Below are positions 53,686-64,000 of a DNA stretch of 64,000 nucleotides, one piece after another. This DNA is from Protula sp. h YS-2021 (taxonomy: Eukaryota > Annelida > Polychaeta > Sabellida > Serpulidae): assembly GCA_949752745.1 (NCBI GenBank), contig OX457025.1:97591804-97655803 (forward strand), written 5' to 3'. Below the pieces are notes generated by a model. That model saw only the letters and a list, made by a program, of their open reading frames with translations, was not told the DNA's origin and did no database searches. The translations under genes were made by a program, and so were the position numbers. Numbering within the stretch: position 1 is the stretch's first letter; each line of letters opens with the position of its first letter.

Positions 53686-53920
53686 GTACAATTCGGAAAG
53701 AACCCCCCCCCCCTTTTGCGGATAACGAAGAATACTGAATGAAAATTACCCCTCCACCTTTTTAACGAAACTGACACTCCTCGCGGGTCGTGTCTGACCT
53801 CAGTATCACCCCCTTCTCCTAGTTCTTTTTAGACACCCGTGGTAACACATATAATACCAAGTGCCACTCCTCTCCCAACTGGGGGTGGTCCTATACCGGG
53901 GTTGTGCTGTATACAGAAAA
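53686..53920. repeat. Dispersed repeat shared with the SLC6 intron
   Basis: Diverged direct copy at 59,215-59,440. Both have 'gaatactgaatgaa', a C-rich block, 'aacg...ctgacactc/ttggcactc', 'cgtgtctgacc/tgtgtctggtg' and 'ggtaaca'. The region 52,731-53,685 shows only C-runs and unique sequence. Confidence 0.55.
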
Positions 53921-54383
53921 GACGATGTTTATTTTCGTTCTGAAGCACAAAACCATTTCAGCAAGTGGTTTACACTCCCTCTTCTTCACAAGAAAGCCAA
54001 ATAACGAACACATATTTATGAATAGCTACTTTTTTATGAAGATGTTTTTAAGGGCGACATGTAGAATAAGTAGCGCAAATCATCTCACGTGTCCTAGGGG
54101 ATATGGGGGGGGGGGAGGGGGGGGGTTGTTGGGATTGGGGAGGGGTGGAGGGGTGAGGGCAAAACACAAACAGAGGGATTTGTATATTATTTTAAGAAGG
54201 AAAATGTACGGCGAATAATCCGTAATCTTCCGTTTTGGCAATCTGTCCCTAGATTTATCCCCCCCCCTCACTCTCCGCCCAAACAAGATACGCCGCCCGA
54301 AATGTGGACCAAGTTTATGCAACCTCATTCAAGCCGAAAAGTTACCGAAAAGTTTTCCTCACAAGAGCGTGCAGTGATCCAAG

Positions 54384-54522
54384 ATGGCACCAGGAACAGA
54401 TGACGAACCAAAGAGGGATACTTGGGCCACGAAGGTCGATTTCTTACTGGCGTGCGTTGGCTTTAGCGTCGGTCTCGGCAATGTTTGGAGATTTCCATAC
54501 CTGTGCTACAAGAACGGCGGAG
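54384..54522 (+). CDS. SLC6 exon 1
   Basis: ATG in 'aagATGGCACC', N-terminal tail and TM1. Donor GTTAGT at 54,523; ends in phase 1. Confidence 0.93.
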
Positions 54523-55071
54523 GTTAGTGACATGTGTTGTTGTTGTTGTTGTTTTTTTCCTTATTGTTATGCGGATGTAAACAAAGAGAGAATACACTGC
54601 GAATAATGAAGTTTCGTGTTAGTTTATGGTGATTTCAATGTTGCATTTGGAATTCAGGTTGTGCAGTGAAAAACTATCAAATGCTGGAAGGTGGATAGGA
54701 GGGTGGGGGGGGGGGGGGGAGGTGGCAATTGGTACCATATGAATCAACATGTGTTCCAAAAAAAAAAAAAAGAAAAAAAAGAAAAGAAAACACTGAAAAG
54801 GGGGGCTGGGCGGGTTTTAAGCTTGTGCCAAATGTGGTCGGCGCGGAGTGTCAATTTCGTTAAGGAGGGGAAGGGGGAGGGGGTGGGGGGGGGGGCGTAA
54901 ACCTGCTGTTTAAAATAATGATTTGACTCTCTGCGTCTGGTGGGTAAGCTTAAAAGATTTACACATAGTTAAAAGGGAGGTATCAGTTTAAAAAGTCGCG
55001 GGCACGCAGGGTTGCCAAATGGCATGTGAGTGCCCAGCCCCCACTCCTACACCGATGGCTTTCAATTCAGG

Positions 55072-55164
<93 letters not shown>

Positions 55165-55850
55165 GATTTGTGGTGTCATTGATGATACTTTGTTTTCATG
55201 TTCTAGGCGCGTTCTTAATTCCCTACCTGATATGCGTGGTGATTGGCGGAATTCCGCTGTTTTTCCTGGAGGTAGCGGTTGGGCAGTTCATGAACCGAGG
55301 CGGAGTCTACGCCTGGACCTTCTGTCCGCTACTACAAGGCTAGTGTCTTCCCTACTTCTGTCTGTGTGCGTGTGTGTTTTAAGAGTGATTTTAGTTAAGA
55401 CTTTTAAACAAATACTAGAATGTTATGGCGTATGGGGATTACTCGCTAAGTATTAGCAGGAAATCCAGATAAAGGACCGCCTGTTAGCTACTCGTGAAGG
55501 GGGGGGGGGGGGGGGAGTTGGAGGATATCTTAAGGAGGAGGGGCTGTGAAGGGGGTCACAGCGGGTGCGTAATATTTATATTGCAATAAGATGCTTACCA
55601 CCATGCTAGCTCTAAACTGTACAAGAAAATTTTAAGAAACTTTGGTGAAAAAGTACTCAATAAATGAACAGCGATAACTGGAGTGAACCTTGGTGCAGGC
55701 ACAGAATGGGTCACAGCACCATCACGATGTCCTTCGTGAACTGACGAAAAATTGACTTACTTGACTAAATAACGACACCTTTTCACATCGATTTTTTATC
55801 TCTTCACCTTAATGTGTCCATTTGAACTCCCTCTCCCCTCCCTCCAAGAA

Positions 55851-55886
<36 letters not shown>

Positions 55887-57196
55887 TATAATAATAATAA
55901 TAATTATTATTAAACGAATAGCCGGTAACTGGTGTGAACTTTGGTGCAGGCATAGGATGGGCGACCACCATCACCATGTTCTTCGTCAACTGTTATTACT
56001 GCATCATCCTGTGCTGGGCCTTCTACTACATGTTCGCGTCCTTCACCGACGAGTTGCCGTGGGAGAGCTGTGACAATTACTGGAACACCGACGACTGTTC
56101 GACGTTTGACGAAGAGGTCAAGAGGACAGCGTCGTCGGAAAGCATGACAACGTCAGCATTCGGATTGTCGAATGTCACTGGAGGAGACAGTGATATGTAT
56201 GGAAATATGACGGAAATGACGTCACGAGCACCTGCTGCAGCGATCAGTGCCGTGACGGAATTCTGGGAGTATGCCCTTCATTTAATTTGTTTTCTTCCAG
56301 TGAGTGGGGTGGGGGTGTGGGGGGTGGGGGTGGGGGTGGGGGAGTGGATGAGCGGAGACAGGGGGACGTAGGAATCAGACACAATCTCTGCCGCCATCTC
56401 TTTACACCTGATTAAAAATGAGCGATAATACGCGATATGGAGGCCGTTTTTAGCCCTATTTTCTGCTTTTCCCCTATAACAACACGTTGTGTTTATGAAA
56501 ACATTTTTAGGTTCTTAATTTGTCATTAAATGGCGCAGTTAAAAGAATAAATTTTTCCATCTTTCTGCTAATACAGATACAAGGTGCTGAACATCTCTAG
56601 CGGCGTGGACGACATGGGGGAGGTCAAGTGGGACCTCTGCCTCACCCTCGTCCTCGCCTGGTGCGTCATCTACTTCTGTATATGGAAGGGCATCCGTGCT
56701 ACGGGTAAGGTAGGTCACCCGATCACTCGTTCATGCTTACATGTTTACATAAGGAGGTGTATTTCATGCTTACTGACAGGAAGTGTACTTTTGATTTTCA
56801 TACAAAAGATGTATTAAATGTCTACGTACAGGAGGTGTATTTAAAACCTGCAGATAGGAGGTGTATTTCATGTTTACATACAGTGGGTGTATTTCAAGCT
56901 TGCAGAATAGGAGGTATATTTCATCCAAGCGGCGTGTTTCATGTTTCCTTACATGAGGTGTATTTCATGTGTGGATACAGGTGGTGTACTTCACGGCGAC
57001 TTCCCCATACGTCTTCATGATCATCCTCCTCATCCGCATGGCTCTACTTCCCGGATCAAAGGACGGACTACTCTTTTATCTCGTACCGGACTTTGATCGG
57101 ATGAGTGACATGGGGGTACGTTTTTTTTTTCAGTTATCCTTCTTTAACAATTCCATATCATAGCTTTTAAGAGATGTCTTAATCTCCTGCACCCGG

Positions 57197-57279
<83 letters not shown>

Positions 57280-60204
57280 AGATCATGGGAGCACGTTTTT
57301 TCTAAGTTATCCTTGTTTCACAATTTCCAAGCTTTTGAGACTTTTAATCATTTCGAAGCAGCTTCAGTCATTCACACTTGGTTTTCTTGTTTGTAAAAGT
57401 GAATGTGATAACTTTTTTGCATAAAAATGTGCTTTAATTGCCTTCTAAGCAATGCCGTGATACAGTAAATAATCTTGTGTCTCATTAAACCGAAAGTTAC
57501 AGGGCTGGACTTTATATCACAAATATAAATATACTTGTAATATATAACTTAAAAATATAAGTAACTTCAAGTACTCAAACATTACATACCAAAACCGAAG
57601 CGGTATTTAAATACTTCCACCATATATTAAGTATTTCAGTATTGTTTTAGGTGTGGGTGGATGCAGGCACGCAGGTCTTCTTCTCTTACGCAATAGCCCT
57701 GGGTGCCCTTACCGCGCTGGGGAGCTACAATCCGTGGGGACATAACACATACAGGTAACCCTTACCGCGCTGGGGAGCTACAACCCGTGGGGACATAACA
57801 CATACAGGTAACCCTTACCGCGCTGGGGAGCTACAACCCGTGGGGACATAACACATACAGGTAACCCTTACCGCGCTGGGGAGCTACAACCCGTGGGGAC
57901 ATAACACATATAGGTAACCCTTACCGCGCTGGGGAGCTACAACCCGTGGGGACATAACACATATAGGTAACCCTTACCGCGCTGGGGAGCTACAACCCGT
58001 GGGGACATAACACATATAGGTAACCCTTACCGCGCTTGGAAGCTACAACCCGTGGGGACATAACACATATAGGTAAACCTTACCGTGCCGGTCAGCTACA
58101 ACTCGTGGGTACATAACACATACAGGTAACCCTTACCGTGCCGGGGAGCTACAACCCGTGGGTACATAACACATACAGGTAACTCTTACCGCATTGGGGA
58201 GCTACAACCCGTGGGACAAAACACATATAGGTAACCCTTACCGCGCTTGGGAGCTACAATCTGTGGTAACATAAAACATAAAGGTAACCCTTACCGCACT
58301 GTGGAGCTACAACCCGTGGGGACATAACACATACAGGTAACCGTTACCGCCCTGGGGAGGTACAACCAGTGGGAACATAACACATATAGCTAACCCTTAC
58401 GGCACTGTGGAGCTACAACCCGTGGGGACATAACACATACAGGTAACACTTACCGCACTGGGGAGCTACAATCCGAAGTGGATACAACACATATAGGTAA
58501 CCCTTACCGCACTGTGGAGCTACAACCCGTGGGAACATAACACATACAGGTAACTCTTACCGCACTGGGGAGCTTCAACCCGTGAGGACATAACACATAC
58601 AGGTAACCCTTACCGCGCTTTGAAGCTACAATCCGTGGGGACAGAACACATACAGGTAACCCTTATCGCGCTGTGGAGCTACAACCCTCGGGGACATAAC
58701 ACATACAGGTAACCCTTAACTCACTGTGGAGCTACCACCCGTGGGAACATAACACATACAGGTAACTCTTACCGCACTGGGGAGCTTCAACCCGTGAGGA
58801 CATAACACATACAGGTAACCCTTACCGCGCATGGAAGCTACAATCCGTGGGGACAGAACACATAAAGGTAACCCTTATCGCGCTGGGGAGCTACAACCCT
58901 CGGGGACATAACACATACAGGTAACCCTCACCTCACAGTGGGGCTATAATCCGTTGGTACTAAACACATAAGCAGGCTTTCCAGCGGAACCTTTTAAACC
59001 TTTTAAAACCTTTTTTCACTCGGAGAACCTTTAATTTTAAGCGACCACTGGGAAGCCTGCATAAGGCGGACCTAGAGACTGTGTCGACATTTCCAGGAAC
59101 AGTTGCTGGATGTTACGTGCTGCCTTCTTGAAAAACAAGGCACTGTTGTAATTATGGATGTGTCATGTTTGAAGAACGCTCATTTTTAACTAATTTGTAG
59201 GCCCGCTTGTTTTAAAGCGGTGTGCACTGCGGAAACAGCTCCTTCATCTGAAATAAAGCGGAATACTGAATGAACCCCGCACCTCTTTCCTAACGCACTT
59301 GGCACTCGGCGCGGACTGTGTCTGGTGCTATAATTACCCTCAGCCCCCTTTCTCCGCATTGGTAACAATTGTGCCATCCTCCACCTCTCCCTCCCCAGCC
59401 CGGGGCTGTTGCTGTAGTGCGCATTCTGCACACCTACCAGAGTGTACGGCCCAGCTATCGCTCTCACAGCCGTGTTAATTGTTTAGGGACTGCATCATCT
59501 TCGCGTGCGTGAACAGCGGCACCAGCATACTGGCAGGATTCGTCATCTTTCTCGTCCTTGGTTATATGGCGCACGAACAGGGCATCAGTGTGGACCAGGT
59601 GGCTGAGTCAGGTAAGGTGTCAGCCACTCGGAGACTCGTGGGCGGGAGAGGGGGGTTCGGAGGGATGTAGCTGAGTCAGGTACGGTGTCATTATAAAGAT
59701 TATAAACTACATAGTAAACACTCTTTGGTGTCATCCACGCGGAGGCTCGTGGGCGGGAGTATTGATGGGGAGGGGGGGGGGAGATGGCTGAATCAGGTAA
59801 GGTCTCATTCACGCGGAGGCTCGAGGGAGGAGCGGGAAGGCGGAGGGGAGGGGGATGTGTCTGAGGTGGGGGTAGGGGGTGCGGTAGGGGTTGGCTGACT
59901 GGTCGTGTGTTAAATTAAAAATTCATTCAAATACAGGACTGTATTATTTATGTGCATATGTCTGTTTTCTCTGTGTGCAGGACCCGGCCTGGCCTTCATC
60001 GTTTGTGGGGGGAGGGGGTGAGTTTTGTGGGGCAGGGAGCGGGTGGTCTTACTGTTATTTTTGTGCATGTGCCTGTTTTCTCTCTGTACAGGACCAGGCC
60101 TGGCCTTCATCGCATATCCCAAGGCGGTGTCGCAAATGCCGGTTGCACCACTCTGGTCCATTTTCTTTTTCTTCATGATAATCCTCATAGGCTTGGACAG
60201 TCAG
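54384..60204 (+). CDS. SLC6 Na+/Cl- neurotransmitter or osmolyte transporter, exons 1-8
   Basis: Eight exons join in phase to exactly 400 codons ending at TM8, so the gene continues outside the window (family length about 600). TM1 '[18 protein letters not shown]', TM2 '[15 protein letters not shown]', TM3 '[14 protein letters not shown]', loop 2 with '[15 protein letters not shown]' and N-glycosylation sites NVT, NMT and NIS, TM6 '[17 protein letters not shown]', TM7 '[14 protein letters not shown]', TM8 '[17 protein letters not shown]' and 'IILIGLDSQ'. The LPW..C...WNT..C loop favours the GABA/taurine/creatine clade. It would couple substrate uptake to Na+ and Cl- gradients in the plasma membrane. 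No 9th exon was found in the 3.8 kb that remain. Introns are full of boundary-derived repeats. Confidence 0.93.
55079..55160. repeat. (TA)n microsatellite, SLC6 intron 1
   Basis: About 40 TA units, ending 46 bp before exon 2. Open frames through it are poly Tyr-Ile artefacts. Confidence 0.97.
55207..55338 (+). CDS. SLC6 exon 2
   Basis: Acceptor 'catgttctag'. Codes for the end of TM1 and TM2. The phase requires the donor to be AAG|GCTAGT at 55,339, a GC-AG intron. Confidence 0.9.
55662..55745 (+). repeat. Decoy partial copy of exon 3 and its acceptor
   Basis: 'gataactggagtgaaccttg', 'gtgcag', 'gcacagaatgggtcacagc', 'accatcacgatgtccttcgt' parallels 55,923-55,997. It includes an intact-looking acceptor but soon diverges into a stop (TGA). 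Confidence 0.85.
55851..55912. repeat. (AAT)n microsatellite
   Basis: AAT/ATT trinucleotides ending 37 bp before exon 3. Confidence 0.95.
55950..56268 (+). CDS. SLC6 exon 3
   Basis: TM3 and the long extracellular loop 2 with paired Cys and glycosylation sites. Donor GTATGC at 56,269; the phase-2 junction with exon 4 gives Glu-Tyr-Lys. Confidence 0.92.
56577..56709 (+). CDS. SLC6 exon 4
   Basis: End of loop 2 ('[18 protein letters not shown]') and TM4. Acceptor 'ctaatacag', donor GTAGGT at 56,710. Confidence 0.92.
56740..56980 (+). repeat. Array derived from the exon 5 acceptor
   Basis: About eight diverged copies of 'acaggaggtgtatttcatg' at 20-40 bp spacing end in the true junction 'gatacag|gtggtgtacttca'. 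Several copies retain an AG that could act as a decoy acceptor. Confidence 0.8.
56981..57115 (+). CDS. SLC6 exon 5
   Basis: TM5 '[19 protein letters not shown]' and the loop before TM6. Donor GTACGT at 57,116. Confidence 0.93.
57203..57278. repeat. (TA)n microsatellite, SLC6 intron 5
   Basis: About 37 TA units. Confidence 0.97.
57651..57754 (+). CDS. SLC6 exon 6
   Basis: TM6 '[18 protein letters not shown]'. Donor CAG|GTAACC at 57,755. The last 48 bases seed the minisatellite that follows. Confidence 0.93.
57755..58970 (+). repeat. 53-bp minisatellite made of the exon 6 end and its donor
   Basis: About 23 copies of 'gtaacccttaccgcgctggg' 'gagctacaacccgtggggac' 'ataacacatacag'. The first copies are identical or nearly so; later ones diverge (58,070 onward). 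Each unit contains the exon's last 48 bases and a CAG|GTAACC donor. 53 is not a multiple of three. Confidence 0.95.
59215..59440. repeat. Dispersed repeat, second copy
   Basis: Diverged counterpart of 53,686-53,920, here inside SLC6 intron 6. Confidence 0.55.
59487..59611 (+). CDS. SLC6 exon 7
   Basis: TM7 '[20 protein letters not shown]', which holds conserved ion-site residues (NSGTS). Acceptor 'aattgtttag', donor GTAAGG at 59,612. Confidence 0.93.
59612..59840 (+). repeat. Two degenerate copies of the exon 7 donor
   Basis: 'agctgagtcaggtacggtgt' near 59,671 and 'ggctgaatcaggtaaggtct' near 59,787 repeat the true 'ggctgagtcag|gtaaggtgt', together with the following 'cgcggaggctcgtgggcggg'. 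Confidence 0.85.
59940..60000 (+). repeat. Decoy partial copy of exon 8 start
   Basis: 'gttttctctgtgtgcag' 'gacccggcctggccttcatcg' parallels the true acceptor and exon start at 60,074-60,112, then diverges into G-rich sequence. Confidence 0.85.
60092..60204 (+). CDS. SLC6 exon 8
   Basis: TM8 up to 'GLDSQ'. Acceptor 'tctctgtacag', donor GTCAGT at 60,205. Last exon visible. Confidence 0.93.
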
Positions 60205-60209
60205 GTCAG

Positions 60210-60870
60210 TTGTTTCACCTTGTATCTTGTGACGTCATCCATACCCCGTTGCCACGGCAACAGTCACACAAGTATTCGCCAGCATTTGCTAGATAAACAG
60301 AAAATTCCGTAACAATCCAATAATCCTTTTTTCCCATGGGCTATACTTACCACTTGTGGGGTATCCGTTGTTCGCTTTCACGGCTGGGCACATCATCCAT
60401 GGACATTCTTGTTTCAAACAGTATGTATCATTTGTCATGCAAATAGTCGCTTCCAAATTTTCACTTTACGTACTGATTTTGACTTCGTAACATCTAAACA
60501 TTATTTCGCTTTTTCAATTTAATTTTAATTTAAATTAAAGCAAGAATATTCCAATGGCCACTCACCTCGGTATTCACAAAAGGTTATTTGTGTAGTTACG
60601 TGTACACCGCACAGGAGAAATCACCTCACTTGACAAAATATTTTTGCAAGTTTAATTTTGCGAAAAGCGAAAAACAAACTTAATCAACTTCTAAAAGTAC
60701 TGTTAGCTACAGGAACAGTTAACGGGATTCATTAACTGTACAGTTAACTGTTATGAAGAAGGTCTGTCGGATTTAACCTTGAGTCAATTGGCTAAAATAT
60801 TAGTCCTGTAATAACAAAATTCAAACTCGATATTGACTTGGACTTCAAAAAGATATATCGGTGGCTTTTA
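60210..60870. other. SLC6 intron, no feature
   Basis: AT-rich unique sequence with a short 'aacagttaacgggattcatt' 'aactgtacagttaactgtt' palindromic patch near 60,712-60,752. No exon 9 was recognised. Confidence 0.5.
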
Positions 60871-60874
60871 TTAG

Positions 60875-60901
60875 CCCAGCTTACGTTACACGTAAGCTGG
60901 G
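60875..60901. repeat. Hairpin, copy 2, with empty target site
   Basis: Same 12-bp stem hairpin as 16,850-16,876, followed by 'ggggtattcctatcgg'. The GGTATT is single here, which shows the site as it was before the 6.2-kb element inserted in the other copy. Confidence 0.9.
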
Positions 60902-60904
60902 GTA

Positions 60905-60930
60905 TTCCTATCGGTCTGCGGATGGCGTCC

Positions 60931-60965
<35 letters not shown>

Positions 60966-62465
60966 CGCTGTAAACTTTGTTTCAAAATGCATCTCCTCCT
61001 ACAATTCTGATCCGATGTCATGTATTTTTGGTGTGAGGCATCCCTAAGGGGTCGTGCATACGGCTTGTGCTTTTCTAGTCGATCGGGTGATTTTTGAATT
61101 TTTGGCGAATTTTTAAAGAAAAAAATTAAAAATGTATCTCCTCCTACATTTTTGACCCGACGTCATTTATTTTTGGTATGAGGCACCCCTAAAGGGTCGT
61201 GCATACGGCTTGTGCTTTTTTAGTCGATCGGACAATTTTTGTATTTTTGGGGATTTTTTTAAGCAGAAATTTTGAAAAAAATGCATCTACTCCTACAATT
61301 TTGATTCGATGTCATTTATTTTTGGTGTGAGGATTTCCCAAGTGGTCGTGCATACGGCTTGTGCTTTTTTAGTCAATGGGGTGATTTTTGAATTTTTGGG
61401 GATTTTTTGAAGAAATTTTAAAATGTATCTCTTCTTACATTTTTGACCCGATGTCATTTATTTTTGGTATGAGGCACCCCTGAAGGGTCGTGCATACGGC
61501 TTATGCTTTTTTAGTTTATATTTTTGGAGAATTTTTTAAGCAAAAATTTCGAAAATAATTCAAAATGCATCTACCCCTACAATTTTGATTCGATGTCATT
61601 TATTTTTGGTGTGAGTGCATACAGCTTGTGCTTTTTAGTCCATCGGGCAATTTTTGTATTTTTAGGGAGTTTTTGAAGAAAAAAAACTTCAAAATGCATT
61701 TCCTGCTACAGTTTTGAACCTTTTTTTTTTGGGGAGGGGGGGGGGGGGGGGGTTTGAGGCATCCCTAAGGGGTTGAGAATACGACATTTATTTTTGGCGT
61801 GAGTGCATACGGCTTGTGCTTTTTAGTCCATCGGGCAATTTTTGTATTTTTAGGGAGTTTTTGAAGAAAAAAACTTCAAAATGCATTTCCTGCTACAGTT
61901 TTGAACCTTTTTTTTTTTTGGGTTTGAGGCATCCCTAAGGGGTTGAGAATACGACATTTATTTTTGGCGTGAGTGCATACGGCCTGTGCTTTTTAGTCCA
62001 TCGGGCGATTTTTGTATTTTTAGGGAGTTTTTGAAGAAAAAAACTTCAAAATGCATTTCCTTCTACAGTTTTTATCCTATTTCATTTATTTTTGCTATGA
62101 GGCATCCTTAGGTAGGTCTCGCATACGTCTTGTGCTATTTGACTCGACTTGGGAATTTTTGATTTCGGGGAAAATTTTTGAAAATACCTCAAAATGCATT
62201 TTCTCCGGCAGTTTTGATCAAACATCATTTATTTTGGGGCGGAGGCATGCTTAGGGTGTCGTGAATATGGCCTGTCTTTTTCAGTCGATGAGAAAATTTT
62301 TGAAGAAAAAAATTCAAAATGCATTTCCTCCTACAGTTTTTATCAGATTTCATTTATTTTCGATACGAGCCGTCTCTAGGGGATCATGCATACGGCTTGT
62401 GCTTTTTGAGTGAATTGGAAAACTTTTGATTTTTTTTCGGAATTTTTGAAAAAAAAAAATTAAAT
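60905..62465. repeat. Composite repeat: tandem units, second copy
   Basis: About eleven units of the family at 23,063-24,100, including two extra nearly identical 180-bp units at 61,690-62,040 and a G-run at 61,737-61,752. Confidence 0.9.
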
Positions 62466-62474
62466 GAATCTCCT

Positions 62475-64000
62475 CCTCCAGCGCATAAACGCAAGTTAAA
62501 TAAACTTGCACGGTAGTCAGATTTAACAACCGCACATCGACGCAAGTTAAAGAAACATTCGCAGTAGTCCAAATTAAGTACTCCGCATCAATGCAAGTTA
62601 AATAAACATGCGCATTGGTCCGAAATGTGAACTGCGCATCGACGGAAGATAAATAAAGATGCGAACTGGTCCAAAATAAGCACCGCGCATCAACGCAGGT
62701 TAAATAAACATGCGCACTGGTCCGAAAAAAGAACTACGCTTCGACGTAAGTTGAATAGACATGCGCAGTGGTCTGAAATGCGAACCGCGCATCAACGCAG
62801 CCTAAAGAAACATGCGCACTGGCCCGAAATGCGAACCGCACATCGAGGCAAATTAAATAAACATGCGCAGTGGTCCGAAATGCGAACGGCGCATCAACGC
62901 AAGTCAAATAAATATGCGCACTGCTCTGAAATGAGAACCACGCGTCAACAAAAGTTAAATAAACATGGGCAATGGCCTGAAATGCGAAGCGCGCATCGAC
63001 GGAAGTTAAATAAACATGCGATCCGGTCCAAAATAAGCACCGCACATCAACGCAAGTTAAACAAACATGTGCACTTGTCCGAAAAAAAGAACCACGCATC
63101 GACACAAGTTGAATAGACATGCGCAGTGGTTCGAAATGCGAACTACGCGCCAACGTAAGTTAAATAAACATTTGCACTGGTCTAAAATAAGCACCGCGTA
63201 TCAACACAATTTAAATAAACATTTGCACCGGTCCAAAATAAGTACCGATCATCAACACAAGTTAAATAAATATGCGCAATGGTCCAAAATGCGAACCACG
63301 CATCAACACAAGTTAAAAAAAACATGCGCGCTGGTCCGAAATGCGAACCGCACAGCAACACAAGCTAAATAAGTAAGCACACTGGACCAAAATAAGCACC
63401 TTGCATCAACGCAAGTTAAATAAACATGCGCACTATGTCGAAATGCGAACTGCCCATTAACGCAACTTAAATAACATGCGCACTATTCAAAATAAGAACT
63501 GCGCATCAACGCAAATTAAATAAACATGCGCACTGGTCCAGAATAAGAACTATGCATCAACTCAAGTTAAAGAAATATGCGCATTGGCCTGAAATAAGAA
63601 CCGCGCATCGACGCACGTTAAATAAACATACGCAGTGGTTCGAAATGCGAACCACGCGCCAACGTAAGTTAAATAAACATTTGCACTGGTCTAAAAGAAG
63701 CACCGGCCATCAACGCAAGTTAAATAAACATGCGCACTTCTCCGAAATTCGAACCGCACATCAACGCAAGTTAAATAGACATGCGCAGTAGTTCGAAATG
63801 CGAATCACGCTCCAACGCAAGTTAAATAAACATTTGCACTGGTCCAAAATAAGCACTGCGCATCAACGCAAGTTAAATAAACATGCGCACTGGTCCGAAA
63901 TTCGAACCGCGCATTAACGCAAGTTAAATAAACATAGGCACACGTCCAAAATAAGCACCGTGCATCAACGCAAGTTAAATAAACATGCAAACTGGTCCGG
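62475..64000. repeat. 51-bp satellite, second array, about 30 copies
   Basis: Same 51-bp unit as 24,105-25,560 and the same order of early variants, so the two arrays descend from one duplicated locus. It runs off the window end. Confidence 0.92.

Noticed and set aside
59186..59467. Minus-strand frame of 93 residues in SLC6 intron 6
   Set aside because: It lies in a dispersed repeat shared with 53,686-53,920 and shows no domain.

Overview
The window looks like nuclear DNA of an invertebrate animal, probably a lophotrochozoan such as a mollusc. The evidence is a spliced SLC6 neurotransmitter-transporter gene with canonical animal splice sites, LINE and DIRS retroelement remnants, two Polinton/Maverick-type DNA transposons, and very dense satellites, including GTCCGTCC-type and 'gaccttgacc'-type repeats that I associate with mollusc genomes. 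The species call is inference.

Layout. 1-16,840 is mostly repeats: a degenerate inverted repeat, a decayed LINE reverse transcriptase (minus strand, about 1,690-2,450), an unknown 3' coding exon (4,408-5,646) and four tandem-repeat fields. 16,882-23,056 is a compact 6.2-kb Polinton-derived element. It has 2.1-kb terminal inverted repeats (TIRs) starting AGTAGTAGG and a perfect 6-bp target duplication (GGTATT), and an empty copy of its target lies at about 60,870-60,920. Its only genes are a C2H2 zinc-finger protein and a PC4-domain protein in convergent orientation. 23,057-26,480 holds satellites. 27,700-30,960 is a decayed DIRS-like tyrosine-recombinase retrotransposon (minus strand).

31,607-52,098 is a 20.5-kb Polinton with AGTAGG termini and a 6-bp target duplication (GCCACC), inserted in a tRNA-like (SINE-type) sequence. 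Its plus-strand block carries integrase, packaging ATPase, several small genes, penton-like minor capsid protein, basic virion protein, major capsid protein and adenain-like protease. Its minus-strand block carries protein-primed DNA polymerase B, a PC4 protein and three small proteins that resemble one another. Both ends have GC-rich divergent gene pairs whose shared promoter regions contain G/C-tract clusters. The right-hand pair carries histone-type 3' stem-loops. Most core genes have one single-base frameshift or a stop, so the copy is either recently dead or affected by assembly indels.

54,384-60,204 holds the first eight coding exons (400 codons, through TM8) of an SLC6 transporter of the GABA/taurine/creatine clade. 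Its introns contain arrays and partial copies derived from its own exon-intron boundaries. 60,870-64,000 is a second copy of the composite repeat and 51-bp satellite seen at 23,057-25,560.

The most unusual points are the pairing of a full Polinton with a TIR-rich mini-element that shares its PC4 gene and G-tract/GTCGAC cis-elements (a possible helper-satellite pair), the histone-type stem-loops, the phage-like ATGA gene overlaps, and the splice-boundary minisatellites in the SLC6 gene.
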